NCBI RefSeq assembly: GCF_021134715.1
Contig: NC_060021.1
Span: forward strand, 2,728,001-2,792,000
Reading direction: 5' to 3'
Source: Daphnia pulex
Lineage: Eukaryota > Arthropoda > Branchiopoda > Diplostraca > Daphniidae
DNA length: 64,000 nt
This document shows positions 45,701-54,925 of this stretch, piece after piece; position 1 is the first letter of the stretch; each line of letters starts with the position of its first letter. A model generated the notes under the pieces. That model saw only the letters and a list, made by a program, of their open reading frames with translations. It did no database searches and was not told the DNA's origin. The translations under genes were made by a program, and so were the position numbers.

Positions 45701-46564
45701 AACATTCACCACCGACATCGCAACGGGGTCAGCGGCCAAAATCGAACTGCATCGATTTGAATTCGACTGGGGAATGAGCTGGGAAACGGCTCAAGAGAAA
45801 TGGAATTCTATTACTGGAGCCAACGAAGGATTTTATCTTTCAAATGAAGTAAAAATGTTGAAAATTTTGGTTTAATTTTCTTATTTTTAATTATTCCATT
45901 TATTATTCTCCAGTTTCTTAATGGGAAATGCGGAGTCTCGCTCATTGAGAAAAGTGACATCCCCGTCAGTGCTGACAGATGCGACCAAAAGGAATTCTTG
46001 TACAAGGTCTTCCGACCCAACACGGGTCTGCAAATGATGTCACAGTCTTTAGCTGACAGGAAAAAGAAATTACGTAAAGTCACTCCTGTTGAAGCTCGAC
46101 AGTATTGGGATAATTTATATTTCGCTTCTCAAACCGATTGCATCATCATTCCTACTGGTTCGTTATTTTATTATTTAATTCCGTTTAAAAATGCTAACCA
46201 ATGTTATTTCCTGAAATGTTAGGTATGGACGATGTGCTAAAAAGGCAATGGTACTCGAATGTCGGAAAGGATTGCGGTTGCAGACACACAACATTTTGTG
46301 TGGGCCTTTCTATCTGGAAAGATGTCGAAACGATTGTACTCAATGCCAATGGGACTATGCAGGTAACTAGTTTCTGTCGATTGAGATCTCCTTTTAATGC
46401 AAGTCAAATATATTTATTAGGTTGCCTGTGTACACGTCGGGGGCAAAAGGACTGTTGGTTTAATTATCCCGACGATCTGTGAGTCCAGCATTTCTAACCT
46501 TCTTACCAAGCATTGCGGAAGAGGAAAATTCCAAACTGTGACTTCCGTTTCGCTGCTAAGGTAG
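42749..46564 (+). pseudogene. sno: Strawberry notch-like helicase-family pseudogene
   Basis: The order of conserved blocks follows strawberry notch (SBNO1/2). HPDQIVENASLASVSLPDAW comes first, then Walker-A-like [16 protein letters not shown] and the DECH box (ILDECHQVKDL). CATGVSEPRIMSYMNRLGLW and CVVIGVQSTGEA follow, then [14 protein letters not shown] with [47 protein letters not shown] and LYKVFRPNTGLQ. Lesions are an in-frame TAA at 43153, a one-base loss near 43470 that moves the reading frame after GVLF, another near 43920, and a TAA at 44241 inside the STGEAR motif. Introns are short and still have GT-AG ends. Strawberry notch is a nuclear Notch-pathway co-regulator normally present as a conserved gene, so an intact copy probably exists elsewhere. 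The N-terminal region is much shorter than usual. Confidence 0.85.
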
Positions 46565-47690
46565 ATTGTCTTATGGAAAACAAAGCGCATGACATAGACA
46601 TTTTCTAAAATGCTTAAGCTTTTTTGTTCCAAAATTTCTGTAATCCAATTCAATCCTGTCGTTTTCATACAAGAATTTGTTACATTGTATTTGTTTAGGA
46701 TAAGGTAGGACCACTTCATAAGTCGGTAAAAACTTTAATGTTGCTAACAAAATCACAAATTCTTGTGATATTTTTCTCGTTTGAATTTGAAAAGTAGCAC
46801 TGTGGCGGTTGAAAGTCGTCTATTTCATGAACTTGAATTGACAAAGACTTGTCAGGTTCGATGTGTACTAAAACTAGCGCTGTGTTTTAAGCATTGTTAA
46901 ATAGGTTCTTTTCAACAAAGCATGGTGTATAGCAATAATGAATTAAAGGGGGTGTTCATATTAAAGCAAAACAGAACTTTTCTGGTGTGTTAGAAGAAAA
47001 CAAAGCTCTTCAAGACAAACAGTGGCTGTATGGTACCTTAGGCGATGATTGGAGTCAGTCAAATGTTGTCAGCGATTTCCCAAAGCGGTCTCCTCATGGA
47101 CATGCCAGCCGATTCCTGTAAGTATCACATTCTCTTTGTTGTTTTCGTTTAATTTTCCAATTAATTTGACTTCTACAAATTTCAAATCAATCTCGTGTCT
47201 TCATTTCGTTAAAGTTGTAAAACTTAGTAGGTAATAATTAGAAAATGTTATTTTTTCCGGGTGTGGGTACGATTAATTGGAGTTTTCTTATGAGGGCAAC
47301 GTACACAAGATTTATATTAATCTCTGTCTTTGTCTCTTTAAATTATTAAAAAGTTTGCGATTTGATGTGGGTGGACTCTGGTTGGACGTGGCGATCCGGC
47401 TGTAAAAGAACCAACACACACATGCATGCACACACGCAAAGTTTCAGCCCGCAGACAAAAGGACAGAGCTATAGAAGAGCGGACGAGAACAAATGGTCCA
47501 GTTTTGTTCTGTTGCCAGTAGGGTTATTACTTATTATCGAGCTTCCGTGTGTTGACAGGCGACAGGGTAGAGTATCGCGGATGTATGTAGATGTAGACTA
47601 GGGCGGATGAGTCAAAAGCGGTAAAGGTTAGAATGTCATAATCCACTGAGAATTTTCTATTCTGTCTACATCACAGCTTGATTTTATTCG
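46565..47690. other. No firm gene; one orphan exon-like piece
   Basis: At about 47049-47116, MIGVSQMLSAISQSGLLMDM followed by PADS and a good donor (CTGTAAGTA) looks like a first coding exon. No second exon follows and it is not recognised. A CA/TG-rich tract lies at 47412-47436. Confidence 0.3.
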
Positions 47691-47910
47691 ACAATATTTA
47701 CCGAGAAATCGAACCGGAGAGCGAGCAAAACTTCTCGTTTTATTTTGGTAAATTAATTCGTAAAATATTAAGAGATTTTGATGCTTTTGAAATATTTATA
47801 TTTCCCGAAAAAGTTTTGTTCATTAATATGAACAAAGTTCACGGCTTCACGCATCATTTCTTCGTCCAATTAGACATTGTTTTCTTTTTTTTTTACAACT
47901 AGTCGAGGTT
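47691..47910. repeat. Detached left part of duplicated block B
   Basis: TTCGACAATATTTACCGAGA and the following about 200 bases match 9228-9420 upstream of H3-like copy A. In block A this piece runs directly into the H3-like gene. Here it is separated from it by 5.4 kb that contains the TBCD pseudogene. Confidence 0.8.
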
Positions 47911-47914
47911 AATT
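47876..47914. repeat. Left direct repeat bounding the TBCD segment
   Basis: ATTGTTTTC, a T run, then TACAACTAGTCGAGG and TAATT. The same about 38-bp sequence occurs at 53275-53312 in the same orientation. Block A has only one, diverged version (TTTTTTAAAACTAGTTTG at about 9395). Confidence 0.85.
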
Positions 47915-48327
47915 TCCCGAAGGGATTTAGGGTGAGGCATTTTGGGGTCGGTGGGGTTGGAGGAAAAAATTCATGAAATTCGCCTGCTAAGCTCAATAGA
48001 TGGCTTTGGAGATGAATGAAATTCGCCTGCCAAGCGCAATAGATGAATTTTGAGTTTTCTTAAGTTACAAAGAACTAATTCGGGAAAGAATTTTAAGGAT
48101 TAAAATTACGGATAAAAATGTTCTGTTAACGTTTTCATGCCATAGCATTCCATTTTTCGTAATTATTAAATTATTTAAAAAATGAAAAAGAAATAAACGG
48201 CAGCCACAATTCCAACTTGGTAAATAAAAACAAAGCAGACGACTTAATCTCGTACCTTCTTCTTCTTTGACAACTTTTTTGAGAAATCAAAAGGTTAAAT
48301 CTATTGCCACGAAATCCTTTTCGCAAA

Positions 48328-51300
48328 ATGACTCTTGACGTTGCAGATGAGTGCACCGAAAAAGAAATCGATGTCATTTGACTTGGGTGCTCAAAAGAAT
48401 CATTTACTGAGCACTCGGAGGTTGAAAAACTCATTGACGAACTGAGGACGTCAGCCGTCAGCCCAACATCAGACAAACCAAACGGATATTCGTTTAGTGG
48501 AGAGAAACTGGCAAAGGTTTTCGTTCATTCTAGATCAATACCAAGAGCAACTACATTTGATCGATTCACACCTCGATGGACTACTCACTAAAATCATCAA
48601 CATCATTCGAGAGGAAGTGCTGGATTATGAGGTGAAACATGTGGCCTTCCGATGCCTCTACTTTATATCGAAAGTCAGGGGCTACAAAGTTGTAGCAAGA
48701 CATCTTCCTCATGAGGTAATGTACTATATAGATTTTCCCTGTGATCTAATCGTCTAAATCAAAATTCTTTCTAGACTGCCGATCTGGAGCCTTTGCTACA
48801 TTACTTGGAAAACCAAGACCATGGTGTGCAACTAAAATGGGAGACTCATTACAGCTTGTTTCTCTGGCTCAGCATTGTAGTTAAAATCCCATTCCACCTT
48901 CAGCGATTTGACACCAGCACTTCAGAGCCAATCATGGAAAGGTAAGAACAAAATTAAACAATATTGATGTCTTTTGAATTAAGATGATTAAAATTTCTTT
49001 CAGAATTCTGAATGTCTGTAAGAAATACCTGGCTGGGACAACAAAAGCTCAGGACATGGCCTTTTATGTATCGGCAATCTATCTTACAAGGCCTGATGTC
49101 AAAGATTCCTATCTACCAGGATTCATCAATTGGGCTCATGAGGTTTGCCCTTTTTTTTTAACTTGAAAATAACTGTCAAGCTTACTGTTTTCATTTCCAA
49201 CAGGTTCTTACCAAAGATAGTGCTCAGTTCAAAAAAGGAGTTCTTTCAACGTTGGCCGGCGTATTCAAACATGGGCAAAGAGAACAAATGATGGAGCATG
49301 CACATGCTGTGCTGCGTACAATCCTGACGATTAAATTCCAACCGTCAGAATTGCTTATACAGTTAAGAAACCGTTGGTGAAGCTGACGCAGCGAATAGGT
49401 GAGCCCCTTTTTCGATTCATTTAGCTGGAAGTAATTAAAACGTTTCATGTATTTCTGAATGGCAGGTTTGATATTCTTGAAACCTCGAGTTGCCTCTTGG
49501 AGATACCAGCGGGGCAGCAGATCATTAGCTGCCAATCTGCAACAGAGCCAACCCGTTGAGACTAAAGCAGCTATTTCGGTGAATGATGAAGATGACCACG
49601 ATTACGACGTGCCGGAAGAAATCGAAGAAGTACTTAACGAGATCCTGCAAGCCCTCCGAGACAAGAACCGTGAAGTCCAGTACTGAATTTAAATCGATTT
49701 CATTTTTTAAAGCATTCCTTTGTCATGAAAATCTTATTTTTTACAGGTACTCTGCAGCAAAAGGCATTGGGCGGCTGACCAGTCGCTTATCAAAGAACTT
49801 TGCCGACCAGGTTAGCTTAATATTAATATGAAGACGTAATAATAATCAGCCTTATTCATTGTTGTTGTGTGGCTTACATTCAGTAATTCATGTATCTCTA
49901 TAGAAAACACTGAACAATACTATTATTATTACAACGAATTAATTATTAATCAGGTAATTGAATCGATCATGGAACTTTTTTCGTCCTTTTTAGTCGGATA
50001 TGGCCTGGCACGGAGGATGTTTGGCTTTGGCCGAATTAGGTTAAAATTGTCTTGAATGTTCAAGCTTATATCTGATTGTTAAAAAACAAATTGTCTCCCT
50101 CTTCTTCATTTTTAGCCCGTCATGGATTGCTGTTGCCCCAGCGATTGTCTTCTGTCTTGCCTTTTATGGAGCAGGCCATGCTGTACGATGAGTTACGCGG
50201 TAACTTTTCCGTTGGCTCGGCTGTACGTGATGCCGCCTGTTACCTCTGCTGGGCCCGATCCTACGACCCGTCTCTGCTCCAGCCATTCGTCCATCAGTTG
50301 GCTAAAGCCCTAGTCATCACCACCGTGTTCGATCGTGAGGTCAACTGCTGACGGGCTGCCGCTTCTGCCTTCCAGGAACACGTCGGTCGACAGGGCACTT
50401 TTCCTCACGGCATCGACATTCTGACCACCTGCGATTAGTTCGCTTACGTAAAAATGCCTATCTCCAACTCAGGTGAGTTTCATTCTGTTTCAAATTCATT
50501 TCATTCTGAAAACAATTCTCTTCTCTCTCCAGTCTTTTCGTGGCGCAATACGAAGAGTACCGGCCGCATCTCATCCAGCATTTAGTGGATCGTAAAGTCA
50601 TCCATTGGGACACGGTTATTCGACAGCTAACATCTCAGGTATGGCATGGTGGTGCAATTGAACTTTGCTCATTTAACTTCAGTTGTTAATCAGAATTTTT
50701 GTTCAGGCCTTGCATCAAATGACGTTCCTCGATCCGGAGAGTATGAAACTGATTCTTTCTACTCAGATCCTTCCTCGCTGCACAAATCCTGAACTTTATT
50801 TACGGCACGGAAGCATTTTGGCCAGTGGCAAAGTCATCAGCGCTCTTTGTCAAGTGGCAAAAGACCATCAACGTCGTCTGCCAGATGAACTTGGTCAGTT
50901 ACCGCTGGTCATTTCTTACTGAATTATTTCTACAATGTTTTCACGATCCTTTAGGTGATGCCGCGATGGAATCCATTACCCAAACTTGTATCGACATCCT
51001 GGAGGAGCGTTTCTGGCGGAGTTACGGCGGCGATCCAATGCGCATAGCCGTTTGCCATTTCATCCAAGATCTAATTTCGGGGGGTTTCCCGTTGCCAGAC
51101 GCTGTAGTCGACCGTTGGTTGAAGGCGTTACGAGAGTGTCTCGCTTCAGCCGATTCAAATGTCCAGCAATCGGCCATCAGCGCCGTCACCGCTTTGATTG
51201 GCGAATACTTCCGGCATCAGCCAGTGGAGAAACTCACTGCCTTGTTGAACCATTTCCTACCCGAGGTGACGAGCAACAACCAACAGGCGAGAGTAGGAAA

Positions 51301-52858
51301 CGCACTAGCCCTGGGCTCAATGCCTCGCTTCCTCCTCACCGTTTCCTTGCAGAAAGTCATCCAACTTTTGTGCACCTGCGCTCTCATCACCGACAAGACT
51401 CTCCAATGGGCCGAATCTCGAAAAAATGCTCTGACAGCTCTTTCGCTCGTCTGCACAACCGTTGGGATCGCCCCATCCAGCCCAGGTAAAATGACAGACG
51501 GCCTCATTTTCATTTATTTTGAGATAAGTCTCAATTTTATTTATTATTACACAGGTGGGGTTGATCAAGTGACACTGGCCGGAATATTCCGCACATTCAT
51601 CGATGGCTTTGAAGATTACACGGTGGATAGCCGTGGAGATATTGGAGCTATCGTCCTTGAATCGGCAATGTATTCTATTCAGGTTCGGTTTAGAATTCTT
51701 TTATTTCAAATAAAATAAATCGAAAGAAAACATTTGAATATTTCTACAGGTTGTTTAGGTATTGACCAACACCTCGCAACCAGACCTACTTGAAGCTGAC
51801 CTGATCCGCTCCGTATTGCATGCGGTGGCTAAACAATCGACGGAACAAATCCGTCGTAACCGGTTGTTGGCCCCCAACTTCTTTTCTTCTCTCGTCTACT
51901 GGTACTTACAGAAAACAACTTAATTCTTAACTATAATACCTTTAACGAATTGATGTTTGTTTTAGTGATCCCACCATTCCTCACATTGAGCAGTTGGAAG
52001 AATTGCGTTCCATCATTCCACCGCCTCCGCTGGACATTTCGACCGAGAAGGAATGTTTCGATTTGTGGATGAAGGTGATGCGACTCGACACTTACCGCAA
52101 AGCCGTCATCACCGGACTTGTTTCCAGCATCGGCAGTCTCACGGATAGTTTGGTATGCATTTGCATTTATTAAGCAACACCTCGAGTATTGCTTATAACC
52201 TAACTTGTTGTCTCGCAGGTTAAAAGTTACAGCGCTCCATTCATGAGTTACCTCCGCCAGTTGGTGGCCGAGAACAAATTGGATGAACTGAATTTGGTCA
52301 CCCGGGATATTCTAAACGTGTTTCAAGAGAATTTGAATAGTGTCCGACTGATGCCGTACATTTTCAACTTCCTGGACCATCTCTTGTCGTCCGGATGTTT
52401 GGATTCCGTTTTCAAATCCATGTCACGGTCGCTGTTGACCTTGATTCGTACTGAGATGACCAATGGCGGTAAACCGTTAAAAGTATTCATTTAAATTAAA
52501 TTACGAATTTAAATATTTAGAAATCTTATTTAGACTGTTGATTATCATCTTTTTTTACAGTTGTTGATATCGTCGGTGGATTTGTACTGTCACCTACTCA
52601 GAGGTGATCAAGTGACGTTCGATAAATCAATCATTCACCTGTTAAATCTGCTAGTGAATCGGTTCCCTCGCGTTCGTAAAATCACAGCCGTACGAGACGC
52701 TGCTGACTCTGACAGATATTAGCCCGTCGTTGGCCAATCACCAAGACGACATCTTGGCCATTCCCAGCGACACTGACTGGGACGAAGACGTCGAAGCTTT
52801 GAAGCCCGTCAAGACTCAGCTTCGCTCACTTTTCATTCCACCGACTTTGAATCCTTGA
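48328..52858 (+). pseudogene. Tbcd: Tubulin-folding cofactor D (TBCD) pseudogene
   Basis: Collinear similarity to TBCD, a HEAT-repeat chaperone in tubulin heterodimer assembly, runs over some 15 exons. Blocks include ILDQYQEQLHLIDSHLDGLL, KVRGYKVVARHLPHE, YLTRPDVKDSYLPGFINWAH, FLKPRVASWRYQRGSRSLAA, YSAAKGIGRLTSRL, AWHGGCLALAEL, VGRQGTFPHGIDILTT, LRHGSILASGKVISAL and DYTVDSRGDIGAIV. Lesions are a TGA at 48379 in the 17-codon-in N-terminus, a frame change near 48490, a shift near 49350 before KKPLVKLTQRI, and a shift near 49990. There are also in-frame stops at 50349 (TGA), 50436 (TAG) and 51756 (TAG), and a shift near 52690 before YETLLTLTDISP. Splice sites are largely intact, so this is a decayed genomic copy, not a retrocopy. 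It lies between direct repeats within duplicated block B. Confidence 0.9.
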
Positions 52859-53274
52859 AATTCTTAGCCTTTCATTCAAATTATTTGCTTATTTAAAATT
52901 AAATAACCACCCAAAATTGTGTCAATCATTTATGGGAAATACAATTTCGATTGTTTGGCTGCACTAAAGCTGCCTTTTTTGGTGAATCGCAAGTCTTGCC
53001 GAGCGGGGCTTTGGGCTTACTGATCAAGCGTGATAGCGGTTTCCTCCGAACACCCAGCAATTAAACATTTCAGGTTTTGAAACCAAGGACAGCAACTCCC
53101 GATGAAATTATGCGACCTCTATCGGGAAACTCGCGCGCACAGCAAGAGATCGGAATTACTAACACAACCATACAACAATATATACAAATGACATTTTACT
53201 TCAAATCCACAATGAATGAAAATATCTGCCCTTCGGGAACCTCTCCAAGGAGACTAGGCGCATTGGTAGCAGTT
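52859..53274. other. Downstream flank of the TBCD pseudogene
   Basis: No gene is seen. The segment probably came with the TBCD copy, because it lies inside the direct-repeat boundary. The equivalent leading flank (47915-48327) carries a small tandem repeat: TGAAATTCGCCTGCTAAGC at about 47974 recurs with two changes at about 48017. Confidence 0.5.
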
Positions 53275-53312
53275 ATTGTTTTCTTTTTTTTTACAACTAG
53301 TCGAGGGTAATT
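53275..53312. repeat. Right direct repeat bounding the TBCD segment
   Basis: Same sequence as 47876-47914, with one T fewer in the run and GGGTAATT instead of GGTTAATT. It is followed directly by the block-B sequence that precedes the H3-like gene (CAAACGCCATCTAGCGATAG, matching about 9430). Confidence 0.85.
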
Positions 53313-53480
53313 ATTGCCGCATCTTCAAACGCCATCTAGCGATAGCATTTTAAAGCCTTTAGCCAAAAATAAGTAAATAAATAAAGAGAAAACGTTGAGG
53401 TGACTGCTCGCCCTTTAAGAAAGGAAAACAACTGTCAGCAACTCGGAAACTTTTTGCAAATAAGAACTCATTCGATTAAA

Positions 53481-53915
53481 ATGGTACGAGAAAAGCAAAC
53501 TGCTCGTAAATCTACTGGTGGTGCTGGCCAACTTGCTGCCCTTGCCGCACAGAAGAAAATCAAAGGAAGGCACTCCCAACGTATCGCCAATCAAAGTGGC
53601 TTGAAAGCTGAACTTTTGAAGAAAAAGAAGCATCACTATCGTCCTGGTGCCCTGGCTCTCAAGGAGATTCGTCGCTACCAAAACTCGACCAATCTTCTCA
53701 TACCGAGAGTGCGTTTCCAACGACTTGTTCGCGAAATCTCGAAGGACTTCAAACTGAACTTGAGATTCCAGAGTGGAGCCATTGGCACCTTGCAGGAGGC
53801 CAGCGAGGCATTTTTGGTGGGCCTATTTGAAGACACCAATCTGTGTGCTCTTCATGCCAGTCGTGTCACCATCATGCCCAAGGATATTCAGCTAGCACGT
53901 CGCATACGAGGATAG
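53481..53915 (+). CDS. Divergent histone H3 variant, copy B
   Basis: This is a 144-residue, intronless reading frame, nearly identical to copy A at 9573. Its tail [20 protein letters not shown] keeps the Gly-Gly of canonical H3 after Thr11 and so looks closer to the ancestral form than copy A. Lys4, Lys9 and Ser10 are present, position 3 is Glu, and the K27/K36 neighbourhood is replaced by [18 protein letters not shown]. The fold helices and the [12 protein letters not shown] end are typical, but the ERA C-terminus is missing. AATAAA at 54199 follows, and no histone stem-loop is seen. Preservation of the frame in two copies, with most differences confined to the tail, suggests it is or was recently under selection. 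Confidence 0.82.
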   Translation: MVREKQTARKSTGGAGQLAALAAQKKIKGRHSQRIANQSGLKAELLKKKKHHYRPGALALKEIRRYQNSTNLLIPRVRFQRLVREISKDFKLNLRFQSGAIGTLQEASEAFLVGLFEDTNLCALHASRVTIMPKDIQLARRIRG

Positions 53916-54925
53916 AAATTCAAAAGCTTGTCCAATTACAAATTCAAGAAGATGATTCAAGAAAAGCAGACTATCCCCAACATTTTATTAACCAAGAAGT
54001 AAATTCATCTGATTCACCCTAGTTTGTATTATAATTTTAACTCCCATTTTTGTTTATCAATGGAAGCACATTTCTGACATTAGAAAGCACTGTTATGGCT
54101 GTTTGATAGCAGACAAACCTTTTATTGTGTTGAACTTGTTCCTCAATTTTGTATGCGACTGAAACAAATGAATTGAACAATCCAATGTTTTGGTAGGCAA
54201 TAAATAAGTTCAGTAAAATAATATGTAGTCAAAATCTAGTCTATTATAGTCTATTGTAACTAAAACTTCTAATAATTCATTTTCTTCTTTTCTCAAACAT
54301 TCTTGCTTTGCACTCATCAGAGCGTATTATTAAATCACAAAGATAAGCTGGAACATCCACAAAAATGGCATTCAATCCCCCATGAACTCCTTTTGTGAAA
54401 GAATCATTTAGATTTATAATTCTACTCATATTTAACGATAGTTTCTCATCGTTGTCTGCGTCGTCTTTTACCATTTAGTATTGTCAACTTCACGTTCCTT
54501 AAATCATCGTCAACATAATAGATTGAAAAAAAAGTGTAGTAGATTTCGTGACTGCTGACGACGACAAAATTGTCTAGGGGTATCAAATATCATTTAGTTA
54601 TTATGAGCCGTTCTGTCGTTCCCTTTCGTTAGTGTCGCCGGGACTCTGAAACCGCTTAGTTTTATTTCCTTATCTCGTGAACTCGACTAATGCAATGCAG
54701 CCATAGGTCGAGAAGAATCTGATGGTCAACGGATATTTATCGAGATAGCGGTTCTCATATCGTTGGATTTTTCAAAATTTTATTGCGTCGTTATCAGTCG
54801 TTATGTTCCCTCCTTCTTTTGGCCGAACATCCGTCTAGTAGGCGTCTACACATTGAACTAGTTCTAGTCATCATAAGTTTAGTTTCTGTTTCAGTGCTCC
54901 TTAAACAGCTATCAAACGAAACTAA
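53916..54925. other. Spacer between H3-like copy B and the fusion gene
   Basis: It contains the H3-like 3' UTR and AATAAA at 54199-54204, then AT-rich sequence shared with 10014-11038. The promoter of the fusion gene presumably lies in the last few hundred bases, and no motif is assigned. A minus-strand frame at 54277-54474 is unsupported. Confidence 0.6.

Noticed and set aside
50986-51513. Alternative long frames on both strands in the TBCD region
   Set aside because: The TBCD-like frame (50825-51718 reading) explains the conservation; the others have no similarity.
42749-52858. Stops and shifts in the strawberry notch and TBCD copies as simple sequencing errors
   Set aside because: Several are clean nonsense substitutions at conserved codons, not homopolymer slips, while the nearby fusion, BTB and GTPase genes are open over long stretches. 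Some single-base shifts could still be errors.
53481-53915. The H3-like gene as CENP-A (centromeric H3)
   Set aside because: Loop 1 has the normal H3 length, and the helix 2 and LARRIRG regions are close to canonical H3. CENP-A usually has a longer, divergent loop 1.
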